A stretch of 64,000 nt of DNA, taken from NCBI GenBank assembly GCA_011523945.1, contig WTFU01000102.1:46406-110405 (forward strand), given 5' to 3'. The position numbers and the translations under genes are program-made. The first letter of the stretch is position 1, and each line of letters begins with the position of its first letter. The notes under the pieces were generated by a model. The model did not search any database, was not told the DNA's origin, and saw nothing but the letters and a program-made list of their open reading frames with translations. Below are positions 28,879 to 37,528 of this stretch, piece by piece. The stretch comes from Mariniblastus sp. (GTDB lineage: Bacteria; Planctomycetota; Planctomycetia; Pirellulales; Pirellulaceae).

Positions 28879-29285
28879 GAGAAGATTCCTATCTATGGGG
28901 ATTGTCCGATTGGAGAATCCGAAAGCTATGGCTTAATGGAGCCACACGATCGACAGCTGAAAGTATAGGAAAAAGCAACCAAAAGATTGCGTTTGGCGTG
29001 TTTGTCAAATGTAATTCTTGTGTAATGTTTGATGGGGTGCTGGCAACCGAATTGGTTACTTGAATTAAAGTCAGCGTTACATCTGGTCATCATTGAACCG
29101 TTGAATGTGAATGCTTGAGCAGCGCATGAATCCGAGGTTGGGGCTCTAGAGTGCAGTCGCGGCGCAAGGCTAATTTCGGAACACATTAGCGACCAGTGGG
29201 GGGCTTTTACCCCATCTTGAGGTTCCCGCACGACTTGAACGTGATGACAGGTTTGAAGCTATCTGGCTCAACTGATCTATCTGAC
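28879..29285. other. Intergenic region, no gene seen
   Basis: The region lies between the desaturase start and the PfkB kinase stop. It holds a short hairpin TGGGG/CCCCA (about 29196-29213). An 18-bp tandem duplication at 29259-29294 overlaps the kinase stop codon. I see no coding sequence with a plausible start or composition. Confidence 0.4.
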
Positions 29286-29294
29286 TCAACTGAT
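29259..29294. repeat. 18-bp tandem duplication at the PfkB kinase stop codon
   Basis: Two adjacent 18-bp copies (29259-29276 and 29277-29294; plus strand ctatctggctcaactgat with one G/A difference) span the TGA of the kinase gene. Each copy carries in-frame stops, so the duplication does not change the protein end. Confidence 0.85.
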
Positions 29295-30284
29295 TACCGA
29301 ATCGACGTGCTCTTTTAGTGATCCATCAATCCTTGGTCCGATGTTCTCTACAACGCGAGAGGCGAAGTAGTTCCCCCATTTTGCAGCGTTGTTGGCCGTC
29401 ATTCCCGAGGTGATGCCGTAAAGAGCGCCTCCCGCAAAAGCATCACCAGCACCGTTCGTATCGATTGCATTTACGGGGAAACCGTTGGCTTTAAAGACGT
29501 TGCCTTTTTCAACCACGTAGGCTCCGTCTCCACCGTCGGTAATAAATGCCAGGTCGCAAATGGCAGCCATTTTTGTCGTGCATTCATGGATGTCTTCGGT
29601 TTGAAAAAACTGCTTGGCTTCGTCAGCATTGCAAAAGATGATGTCGCAATAGTCCTTAACTACTCGGTGAAAGTCGTCGGCGAATCGATCAATTAAAAAA
29701 GCGTCGGAAAATGTAAATGCAGTGGTGACACCTAGTCGTTTAGATTGCTCAAACGCCTCGATACAGGCGGCTCTTGGCTCTTCAGCATCCCAGAGATAAC
29801 CTTCGATGTAGCTACACTTGGATTGGGAGAGTAAATCGACATCGATCTCTGACTTTGTGAGCGTTGTTGAAATCCCGAGGTGAGTGCACATCGTTCTCTC
29901 AGCATCTGGCGTGGTTAAAACAACGCAGGTGCCGGTCGGTAAAGCTGACTCGGGGGCGAGAGGGACTGGAAAAACGATGCCGGACTGTTCCATATCTTTC
30001 TTATAGAATTCCCCGTTGGTGTCGTGTGCTACTTTACCACAGTAGACGCCACTACCACCGCTTTGAGCGATCGCGACCATTGTGTTAGCCGCTGAACCGC
30101 CTGAGGCGAGGCGGAGACTCTTATTTTCAAGTTGGCTAAGAATCTGAGCCTGATTCTCTGTGTCCATCAGAGACATTCCGCCCTTGCCAAGATTCAAATT
30201 TGAAATCAGTTCATCTTCTACCTGTGCGAGGGTATCAACAATCGCATTTCCAACACCAAACACATCGTAGTTTTTATCAGTCAC
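29286..30284 (-). CDS. PfkB-family nucleoside/sugar kinase, adenosine-kinase-like
   Basis: This 332-residue ribokinase-fold enzyme begins with VFGVGNAIVDTLAQVEDELI, a glycine-rich substrate-side motif. It has LASGGSAANTMVAIAQSGG and the C-terminal PfkB signature with catalytic Asp (DTNGAGDAFAGGALYG). These features match the adenosine kinase/PfkB group found widely in bacteria, where the substrate may be adenosine or another nucleoside. It probably phosphorylates with ATP in the cytoplasm. It starts at GTG 30284, with no competing ATG and no obvious Shine-Dalgarno sequence. It is divergent from the thpR-like gene. Confidence 0.88.
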   Translation of the reverse strand: MTDKNYDVFGVGNAIVDTLAQVEDELISNLNLGKGGMSLMDTENQAQILSQLENKSLRLASGGSAANTMVAIAQSGGSGVYCGKVAHDTNGEFYKKDMEQSGIVFPVPLAPESALPTGTCVVLTTPDAERTMCTHLGISTTLTKSEIDVDLLSQSKCSYIEGYLWDAEEPRAACIEAFEQSKRLGVTTAFTFSDAFLIDRFADDFHRVVKDYCDIIFCNADEAKQFFQTEDIHECTTKMAAICDLAFITDGGDGAYVVEKGNVFKANGFPVNAIDTNGAGDAFAGGALYGITSGMTANNAAKWGNYFASRVVENIGPRIDGSLKEHVDSVIS

Positions 30285-30426
30285 TTTTAGGGTTCCGTCC
30301 GAGTTGCACGCGAATTAAGCCCTCATTATTGAGTTTTTTGTAAGATCTGCAACCAGCTTGAAAGGACCAACATGGGATTGCGTGAGCCCCTCGCCCAAAA
30401 TGGGTGAGTTTGATTAAACTAAGGCC

Positions 30427-30999
30427 ATGGGAAAAATTAGAACATTTATTGCCGTAAAAGTCTCGCAGCGAGTTAATAATAACGTTGGTAAGGTCGTCTG
30501 TCGTTTGGCGGCTTTGTGCGATCAATATCGCTGGGTCGAACTCGAAAACCAGCTTGTTGGACTTAATTACGTTGGTGAAGTTATCGATGTTGAAGTTCCA
30601 GAGTTGTGCAAGTTAATCAAAGATGCGGTAGAACCGTTTGAATCGTTCGAGATGTCGCTGCAAGGAGTTGATGGCTTTTCCAGTGCACAAGAGCCACGAA
30701 CTCTTTGGATTGGTGTCGATGAAGGTCGGGAGCAATTGTGTGAGCTTTATAAGGAGCTCGAAGGTGTGCTTCATCATTGGGGCGTCAACAAGGATAGAAA
30801 TGACTATATTCCGCACATGACCTTGGGAAAGTTATCCCGCGGTGGGCGGTGGAATGATGAATTATTAGGACTGGTTCATAAACTTAGAAGTCATGATGGT
30901 GGATTTTGTCATGTTGACGAAGTGATCGTATTTGCCAGCTATGCCGACCGTGGTCGCCCAAGCTATACGCCTATGGCGAGGATAAAGTTAAAAGGGTGA
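30427..30999 (+). CDS. thpR: ThpR/LigT-like 2H phosphoesterase with a broken first HxT motif
   Basis: This 190-residue protein of the RNA 2',3'-cyclic phosphodiesterase (2'-5' RNA ligase) family opens with GKIRTFIAVKVSQRV. It keeps the second catalytic motif, HMTLGKLSR. The first motif should read roughly WV-x-x-EN-LHLTLKFLGEV; here it reads WVELENQLVGLNYVGEV, so the catalytic His and Thr are Leu and Gly. The flanks are intact, so this is substitution, not misalignment. Two-histidine chemistry should be lost unless another residue compensates. The family call is firm; the activity is doubtful. Confidence 0.82.
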   Translation: MGKIRTFIAVKVSQRVNNNVGKVVCRLAALCDQYRWVELENQLVGLNYVGEVIDVEVPELCKLIKDAVEPFESFEMSLQGVDGFSSAQEPRTLWIGVDEGREQLCELYKELEGVLHHWGVNKDRNDYIPHMTLGKLSRGGRWNDELLGLVHKLRSHDGGFCHVDEVIVFASYADRGRPSYTPMARIKLKG

Positions 31000-31470
31000 A
31001 GCTAAGTCGAGAGCGGATCGTCGTTTGATGTCACCGGTTTTGTCAGATTTTCCCAACCTTAAAATGGATTAGGTCTAAATCCAAATAAGTTCCGTAATTG
31101 AACAGGTGTTGAATCTTAATTTTAAGATCCGGAGAGAATCATAACGATCGCCCAAGATTGCTTGATTTTTTACAAGAGCAACGGATTTCAGTCGGGTTGC
31201 TTGGTGATACCCGAGAAGATGTGATTTGCAGTCTTTCCGAACAATTGTACGGCACGTCTACCATTTAGTTGCCGCAGGATGAATTTGTCAAACTTGTTTT
31301 GGAGCGGGGACGGCCTGCGTCGGCCGTGGTTTAGTGATCGTGCACGCCATCCTCGACGAAGGAGCTGGGGGCTCTTGACGGCCGATTTGTGCAAGCAGGA
31401 CTCGAGTGCATAACTGAGTTCACCCAGGTTTGCTTAAAGTCAGGGTTGCTTAATTCTCGATAACTGTACA

Positions 31471-31510
31471 AAATTGAGCTAGTTTGGTTTTTGGCCGAAA
31501 TTCTCAATTT
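31471..31510 (+). promoter_or_regulatory. 8-bp inverted repeat with partly paired loop, upstream of recA
   Basis: AAATTGAG (31471-31478) pairs with CTCAATTT (31503-31510). Inside the 24-nt loop TTTGG and CCGAA can pair with one G-U. It is the first of two adjacent hairpins about 165-235 nt before the recA start. Confidence 0.4.
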
Positions 31511-31522
31511 CCTTAAAAAAAG

Positions 31523-31541
31523 CGTATGGATTGACCATACG
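31523..31541. promoter_or_regulatory. Perfect inverted repeat CGTATGG-N5-CCATACG upstream of recA
   Basis: Two 7-bp arms with a 5-bp spacer form a dyad typical of a dimeric repressor site, about 165 bp before the recA start. On the minus strand the arm is followed by CTTTTTTT, so it could instead act as a minus-strand terminator, although no minus-strand gene leads into it. Confidence 0.45.
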
Positions 31542-31705
31542 TGTCCAATCAACTGCGAATCTTATAGTTGAAGGCACTTGTAAACCGGTTTTACGAGTCG
31601 TATCGTAGTTTTCGTCGGAAGTGGTTTGAGCGAATGTTTCAAGCCTCTTCGAACGGAGCTGCTGCGAGGCCTTGAGCGATTACTCGATTCCAAGCAGGAG
31701 ATATG

Positions 31706-33004
31706 ATGGCGACTACGACGACAGCAAAAAGCAACGTAAAAACAGTGTTGGCAGAAACGAAAGTCTCTGTTCCGGCAAAAGCTGGCAACGGTTCCCAGCT
31801 GAAACAAGTAAAGACATCGACTGTAACCAAGGCTTCCTCCCCCAATCGCAAAGTAGAGACACCCATGGCAAAAACAAAATCTTCCGGAAAAACAGCGTCG
31901 AAAAAGGCTGTCGGTAATTCCAAGAAAAAAGGGGAAGTGGCCGCAGTGGATAAGATGCTTTCGGAACACGAGACCTTGAAGACTGCGGTTCAGCAGATTG
32001 AAGCTCAGTTTGGTTCCGGATCGATTATGGCACTCGGCAATGATTCCAAACAGGAGATACGTGGTATATCAACTGGAAGTCTTTCACTCGATATGGCGCT
32101 GGGGGGTAGTGGTTTGCCTTGCGGGCGAATCATTGAAGTGTATGGTCCGGAGTCGAGCGGTAAGACAACACTCGCTTTGCATACAATCGCTGAGGCACAG
32201 AAATCCGGAGGAATCGCAGCCATCGTGGACGCGGAACACGCTTTTGATCCGACGTGGGCTAAAAAACTAGGCGTTTCGTTAGATACTCTGCTTGTTTCTC
32301 AGCCCAGCAGCGGTGAAGAGGCGATGCAAATTGTAGAGATGCTCGTGAAGTCTAACGCAGTGGACGTAATTGTTGTTGATTCTGTCGCGGCGCTCGTTCC
32401 GAAAAAAGAGTTGGACGGAGAGATTGGTGACTCACACGTTGGTTTGCAAGCGAGATTGATGAGTCAATCTATGCGTAAGCTGACCGGAGCGATTTCTCGC
32501 AGTAAGACATGCGCAATTTTTATCAATCAAATTCGTGAAAAAATTGGCGTGATGTTTGGAAGTCCGGAAACCACGCCGGGGGGGCGTGCGTTGAAATTTT
32601 ATACTTCGGTTCGAATTGACGTCCGTCGGATCGGCGCCCTGAAAGACGGCGATGTACAGGTTGGACAACGCGTGAAAGCAAAAATTGTTAAGAACAAAGT
32701 CGCTCCACCGTTTCGAATCGCAGAGTTTGATATGATGCACTCCAATGGTATCAGTTACGAGGGAGATGTTCTCGATCTTGGTGTTGCTCACAAGATTGTT
32801 GCTAGGAGCGGTTCTTGGTTTAAATACGACGGCACGCATCTTGGGCAGGGAAAAGAGAAAGCTAGAAACTACTTAATTGAGAATAAAGATGTTTGCGAGG
32901 AGATTCGTCGGAAAGTTCTCGAGGCGGGCGGCTATGTCGAAGATATGAGCGAAGTACTGGAAGGGATCGACAAAGACGCGAAAGCTCATCCTCCCAAGAG
33001 TTAA
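31706..33004 (+). CDS. recA: Recombinase RecA with a basic N-terminal extension
   Basis: RecA drives homologous recombination and SOS signalling. The core is complete: ALKTAV-type start ([19 protein letters not shown]), Walker [10 protein letters not shown] (148-156 counted from the ATG at 31703), Walker [14 protein letters not shown] and the L2 loop ([22 protein letters not shown]). Before it lie about 80 extra residues rich in Lys, Thr, Ser and Ala ([19 protein letters not shown]). AGGAG at 31696-31700 stands 5 nt before ATG 31706, supporting the long form. An internal ATG at 31865 lacks such a site. A terminator follows at 33108. Confidence 0.96.
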   Translation: MATTTTAKSNVKTVLAETKVSVPAKAGNGSQLKQVKTSTVTKASSPNRKVETPMAKTKSSGKTASKKAVGNSKKKGEVAAVDKMLSEHETLKTAVQQIEAQFGSGSIMALGNDSKQEIRGISTGSLSLDMALGGSGLPCGRIIEVYGPESSGKTTLALHTIAEAQKSGGIAAIVDAEHAFDPTWAKKLGVSLDTLLVSQPSSGEEAMQIVEMLVKSNAVDVIVVDSVAALVPKKELDGEIGDSHVGLQARLMSQSMRKLTGAISRSKTCAIFINQIREKIGVMFGSPETTPGGRALKFYTSVRIDVRRIGALKDGDVQVGQRVKAKIVKNKVAPPFRIAEFDMMHSNGISYEGDVLDLGVAHKIVARSGSWFKYDGTHLGQGKEKARNYLIENKDVCEEIRRKVLEAGGYVEDMSEVLEGIDKDAKAHPPKS

Positions 33005-33107
33005 TGGAATGGTTTCATTTTGATCTAAATGGCAGCGTTTATTTGTTTTAATGATGTGGGGTCTTTAGGTCCGACAACTTGTGAACAAGATAAGTGAACT
33101 TTCTGAG

Positions 33108-33131
33108 CCGGCCTTATGGCCGGTTTTTTTT
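33108..33131 (+). terminator. Rho-independent terminator of recA
   Basis: CCGGCC (33108-33113), a 4-nt loop and GGCCGG (33118-33123) are followed by eight T residues. A second, weaker stem ATCGCC/GGCGAT (33152-33180) followed by TTTTATT may act as a backup. The rest of 33005-33319 shows no gene. Confidence 0.93.
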
Positions 33132-33319
33132 ATTGCTGTCAGAGGGGAGTAATCGCCTTGGATTGATAGGGCGAGGCGATTTTTATTGACAGATCATTCC
33201 AGCAGACTGATGATTGATTACTTTTTTGCAGGGCTGGGCGTATTCGAACGCTGCATTCAAGCGGTAGAATGGTTAGCGGTTGAGATTGTGGATCAAATCT
33301 AATTGCTGGAGCGTAGGCG

Positions 33320-34423
33320 ATGTTTGTGTTGAGAACGAATTTGATAGCTCCGTTCGCTTTATTCGCGATTTGTTTTTTTACTGATTCGGTCAGGGCCCAG
33401 ACTGGCGTTGCCGATGATCGCGGGTTTTTAGGAGTTCATTATCGGCTGGCTGATGATGGAAAGGGAATTGTTGTTCTAAAAACGGTTGACGCCTCTCCGG
33501 CAAAAGGGAAGTTAAAACCTGGAGATTTGATTGCCAGTTTCGAGAACAGTCCAATCACATCGCTTCGACAATTTCAGAAGATGACATCAAAGCATGGAGT
33601 TGGCGATGAGATTTCCTTTGATCTTCTTCGAGGGGGGAAGTCGGTTTCCGTCAAGATAAAATTAGCGCGGTGGCCCTCGGTAATTCCGGAATTACCGCAG
33701 ATGAAATTAGATCAATCTTTGCTGAAACCTGAAAATTTTGAGCAGGTGAAATTTAAATCATTAGATGGGTTGGTGATTACCGCCGATTTATATCGACGAT
33801 CGTTGAACGCTGAGGTACCAATGGTCGTGCTATGCCATCAGGCTGGTTGTTCGCGAGGAGAGTACCGTCAAATTGCTCCCCGCTTAAATGAATTGGGTTT
33901 CCAGTGCCTTGCCATTGATCAGCGATCCGGCGGTGAAGTGAATGGCATTATTAATGAGACTCATCGAAGGGCTGTTGCTCAAAATAAATCGACTGAGTTT
34001 GTTGATGCTGAGAAAGATATGATTGCGGCAATCAATTGGGGCCGGAAAAATTACCCCAAGGCGAAATTAATTTTATGGGGTAGCTCGTACAGTGCGTCCT
34101 TGGCTTTGCGGATTGTCGGCGAAAATCCTGATTTGGTCAGCGGCGCGATGGCCTTTTCGCCCGGAGAGTATTTTGTAGATCAGGGAAAAAGTGATCGTTG
34201 GATTGAAGGATATGCAGCTAAAATTCAGGTACCGCTTTTTATTACTTCCTCGAAGGCAGAGGCTCCAAGCTGGCAAGCAATTTACGATGCTGCTCCGGTT
34301 CGGTCAAAAACTTCCTATGTACCCGAAACGAATGGGAATCACGGATCGCGGGCGCTGTGGGTTAAATTCTCAGATCACACGGGCTACTGGTCGGCCGTGG
34401 AGCAGTTTCTCGATCAGTTCTGA
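33320..34423 (+). CDS. Secreted PDZ domain-alpha/beta hydrolase fusion
   Basis: This 367-residue protein has an N-terminal signal peptide (about 1-26, ending SVRA before QTG). A PDZ domain covers about 33-115 (GFLGVHY ... LKPGDLIASFENSPI). An alpha/beta hydrolase domain follows (about 140-367). The nucleophile elbow is LWGSSYSAS, with Ser256 in G-x-S-x-S; a conserved His lies in NGNHGS. The oxyanion region is VVLCHQAGCSRGEY. It is probably periplasmic or exported. PDZ domains usually sit on trypsin-like proteases; here one may bind peptides or a partner for an esterase or peptidase. GGAG precedes ATG 33320. Confidence 0.85.
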   Translation: MFVLRTNLIAPFALFAICFFTDSVRAQTGVADDRGFLGVHYRLADDGKGIVVLKTVDASPAKGKLKPGDLIASFENSPITSLRQFQKMTSKHGVGDEISFDLLRGGKSVSVKIKLARWPSVIPELPQMKLDQSLLKPENFEQVKFKSLDGLVITADLYRRSLNAEVPMVVLCHQAGCSRGEYRQIAPRLNELGFQCLAIDQRSGGEVNGIINETHRRAVAQNKSTEFVDAEKDMIAAINWGRKNYPKAKLILWGSSYSASLALRIVGENPDLVSGAMAFSPGEYFVDQGKSDRWIEGYAAKIQVPLFITSSKAEAPSWQAIYDAAPVRSKTSYVPETNGNHGSRALWVKFSDHTGYWSAVEQFLDQF

Positions 34424-34558
34424 AGATTGAGTGTGTGGAGAACCGCGGTTTAGGTCGCTTTAAAAATCCTAAATTCGAGGTCACATGAAGTGATCGTTCT
34501 GGTCGATTTGGCCTTTCAGCGATATATTGGGTGATCAGCCCCGTTTCCGGAAAAAACA

Positions 34559-37432
34559 ATGAAAACCGACGAATTAAGATCTAAATACCTCGAATTTTTT
34601 CAAACAAAAGGCCACACGGTTTGTCCGAGTGATGTGATGGTTCCAAAGTGGGATAAATCAGTGCTATTCACGCCGGCGGGAATGAATCAATTTAAGGATC
34701 ATTTCCTTGGGAAAGTTGAGCTTGAATTCACCCGCGCGACGAGTTCTCAGAAATGCCTGCGAACCGGGGATATCGAGAATGTTGGGCGAACAGCCTACCA
34801 TCACACGTTTTTTGAGATGCTTGGGAACTTTAGTTTTGGCGATTATTTCAAGCGGGAAGCGATTCATTGGGCGTGGGAGTTTTTGACCGAACCGAAGTGG
34901 CTTGGTTTAGAAAAGGATCGCTTGTCAGTTACCGTTTATCTGGATGATGATGAGGCTTCGGACATCTGGCACAATGAGGTGGGGCTTCCTTTAAATCGCA
35001 TCAAACGACTCGATGAAAAGGAGAATTTCTGGCCAGCGAGTGCACCATCAGCCGGACCCGATGGCGTTTGTGGACCTTGTAGTGAGATTTTCTATCACCC
35101 TGACAAGGGTCCTGAGTGTGAAATTTGGAATCTGGTTTTTACTCAGTTTGATCGAGAGGGTGAACCGCCGAATAACTTAATTCCATTGCCAAACAAAAAT
35201 ATAGATACCGGTATGGGATTGGAGCGAACCGCTGCTACGCTCCAAGGGGTTTCCACCAACTTTCATATCGATACTCTGATGCCGATTGTGAATGCTGCTG
35301 CTGAGGTCTGTGGTGTTAAATATGAAGCCGAGTCAGACAATGGTCGGCGATTGCGCAGAATTACCGATCACATTCGCGCTTGTTCGGTCGCTATTCACGA
35401 GAATGTCTACCCAGGCGCGAAAGCGGAAGAATCAGTTGTGCGAGTTCTTTTACGACGCGCGGTATTGCAAGGTTACGACATGGGCTTGCGTGATCCTTTT
35501 CTTTTTCAGTTGGTTCCTGCGGTTGTTGATCAGCTCGGGGGGCCCTATCCAGAACTTAAGGAGTCGGTTGGGCGTGTGGTCGCCGTGGTTGAAGAGGAAG
35601 AAAAGAGTTTTTACTCCGTGATCGATCGTGGTATTCCCCGCGTTGAAAAGATTGTTCAAGAGGCACTGGCTAGTGGGCATACAAAACTGGACGCTCAGCG
35701 GGTCGCTGATGTCTATCAAACCCATGGTGTGCCTCCCACGATTGCCGAATCGGTAGCAGAGCATCACGGTTTAAGTTTTGACTGGGCTGAATTTGAAAAA
35801 TGGATGCTCGAGCACGGTGACGTGAGCAATACCGGTGAGAAGACCGTCATGGGGGATGCTGGCCCGCTCGATGAGATCAAAAAAGAGCACAAGGCGACGC
35901 TGTTTTCGGGCTATGAGGCATCTGAATTGAAAAGCTCAATCATTGGGATGTATTTCGAGTTTGAAGAAGTCACCGAAGTCATGGAACGGGTGAAGAATCA
36001 AATTTCGGAAAAGATGATTGTAAAGCAGCAGATGTGTGAATCGATGGAGGTGATTGAGGGGAAGCAGTTCATCGTTTTACAGGAAACCCCGTTCTACGGA
36101 GAATCCGGCGGTCAGGTTGGTGATACCGGTTGGATAGAAGGGGCGAACGGTAAGTTCCAAGTAGAGGATACTCAGAAAGACGGGGGGCTCATTATTCACT
36201 CTGGTCACATGACAGAGGGAACGCTGTCTCTCGGAGACGAGATTCGGGCACATGTCGATGAGGACCGCAGGCAAGGGATTTGCCGGGCACACAGCGCCAC
36301 CCATATGCTTCACCATGCACTTCAAGAGCATCTCGGTGAGCACGCGCAGCAACGTGGCTCTCGAGTGATTGATGATGTACTCCGGTTTGATTTTGCCAAC
36401 ATGGACGCTGTGCCGGAAGAGCAACTGGCTCTGATCGAGCAACAAACGATCGAAAAAATTCGTGCCGCTGTGCCAGTGACAGCCCAAATCCTGCCGTTGT
36501 CCGACGCTCGTGAGCAAGGGGCTATGATGTTGTTTGGCGAGAAATATCCTGATCCCGTGCGAATGGTGTCCATCGGTGAATTCAGTAAAGAACTTTGCGG
36601 AGGGATTCATGTCTCCAACTCCAGCGACGTGGATGCGTTTGAAATCTATTCTGAGGAAAATATGGGAGCGGGAACCCGTCGCATTCATGCGTGGACGGGA
36701 GCCAAGGCGAGGGAAAATCAAATCCGGATCATGGAGGACTGTCGCAAATTGGCCGCGGATCTATCGGTCGTTTGGACCGACGTTCCAGTTGCAGTGACTC
36801 ACCTCAGTCAGAAGGTGAAGAGCCTCAAAAAACAACTTAGTTCGGGGCGCAAGTCTTCAGAAATTATTCCGGCCTTTGAGAAGCATGAATCGCCTGAGGC
36901 GACTGAAGCAGATTATTTTGAGCTGCGAAGTATCATGCGGCACACCGCTCGAGCTCTCAATGTTCCCGTTCTTCAAGTGGCAGAACGCGTTCATGTAATG
37001 TTGCAAGAGGTGGTCGCACTCGAGGAGGAGCTGGAGCGATTGAGTGAAGCCGGCAACGTCGATGTAGACGAGTTAATTGCAGCGGCGGAATTGGTCGGTG
37101 ATGTGAGGGTCATTACCCATCGACTGCCTAATGCCAATCGTGGGCTAATGGTCCAGCTGATTGACCAAATCCGCAAAAAAACGAATCCAGCCGCGATTTT
37201 ATTGGTGTCCAGTTCTGGCGATACCGAAGTTATGTTGTCTGCTGGAATGACGCGGGATCTGGTCGAACAGGGCTTCAGTGCCGGTAATTGGATCCGCGAA
37301 GTAGCAGCAGTCGTCGACGGGCGAGGGGGCGGTAAGCCTGATTTAGCCCAGGCGGGTGGTAAAAATCCGGCTAAAATAGACGACGCGCTGCGGAAAGCGT
37401 TGGATTTGATTAAATCGAAACATTCTGACTGA
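34559..37432 (+). CDS. alaS: Alanyl-tRNA synthetase
   Basis: This class II enzyme charges tRNA(Ala). The 957-residue product has the aminoacylation domain (FFQTKGHTV ... FTPAGMNQFKDHFLG; RTAYHHTFFEMLGNFSFGDYF). The editing domain has HSATHMLHHAL and CGGIHV zinc ligands. The C-terminal DHHA1 region contains GRGGGKPDLAQAGG. It is about 80 residues longer than the E. coli enzyme, mostly in the linker between aminoacylation and editing domains. Start ATG 34559. Confidence 0.96.
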   Translation: MKTDELRSKYLEFFQTKGHTVCPSDVMVPKWDKSVLFTPAGMNQFKDHFLGKVELEFTRATSSQKCLRTGDIENVGRTAYHHTFFEMLGNFSFGDYFKREAIHWAWEFLTEPKWLGLEKDRLSVTVYLDDDEASDIWHNEVGLPLNRIKRLDEKENFWPASAPSAGPDGVCGPCSEIFYHPDKGPECEIWNLVFTQFDREGEPPNNLIPLPNKNIDTGMGLERTAATLQGVSTNFHIDTLMPIVNAAAEVCGVKYEAESDNGRRLRRITDHIRACSVAIHENVYPGAKAEESVVRVLLRRAVLQGYDMGLRDPFLFQLVPAVVDQLGGPYPELKESVGRVVAVVEEEEKSFYSVIDRGIPRVEKIVQEALASGHTKLDAQRVADVYQTHGVPPTIAESVAEHHGLSFDWAEFEKWMLEHGDVSNTGEKTVMGDAGPLDEIKKEHKATLFSGYEASELKSSIIGMYFEFEEVTEVMERVKNQISEKMIVKQQMCESMEVIEGKQFIVLQETPFYGESGGQVGDTGWIEGANGKFQVEDTQKDGGLIIHSGHMTEGTLSLGDEIRAHVDEDRRQGICRAHSATHMLHHALQEHLGEHAQQRGSRVIDDVLRFDFANMDAVPEEQLALIEQQTIEKIRAAVPVTAQILPLSDAREQGAMMLFGEKYPDPVRMVSIGEFSKELCGGIHVSNSSDVDAFEIYSEENMGAGTRRIHAWTGAKARENQIRIMEDCRKLAADLSVVWTDVPVAVTHLSQKVKSLKKQLSSGRKSSEIIPAFEKHESPEATEADYFELRSIMRHTARALNVPVLQVAERVHVMLQEVVALEEELERLSEAGNVDVDELIAAAELVGDVRVITHRLPNANRGLMVQLIDQIRKKTNPAAILLVSSSGDTEVMLSAGMTRDLVEQGFSAGNWIREVAAVVDGRGGGKPDLAQAGGKNPAKIDDALRKALDLIKSKHSD

Positions 37433-37471
37433 AAACAGGGTATGCTTATTTGCTTCCCCAACTAATTAACA

Positions 37472-37496
37472 GGCCCCGCCATTCAGGGGCTCTTTC
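37472..37496 (+). terminator. Possible terminator of alaS
   Basis: GGCCCC and GGGGCT (one G-U pair) enclose an 8-nt loop 40-60 nt after the alaS stop. The tail TCTTTC is only moderately T-rich. Confidence 0.4.
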
Positions 37497-37528
37497 AACA
37501 TTTTTTTGAAACCACGAGGAGTTTAGGC

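Larger units (their letters stand above)
31000..31705. other. 700-base gene-free region upstream of recA with several inverted repeats
   Basis: No protein gene seen. It contains an AT-rich hairpin (31113-31128, ATCTTAA/TTAAGAT), an 8-bp inverted repeat (31471-31510) and a perfect 7-bp inverted repeat (31523-31541). None matches the E. coli or Gram-positive LexA box. The recA promoter should lie here but I cannot place it with confidence. Confidence 0.45.

Noticed and set aside
36077..36721. 214-codon ORF antisense to alaS
   Set aside because: It lies entirely within the opposite strand of a strongly conserved alaS region; a codon-use shadow.
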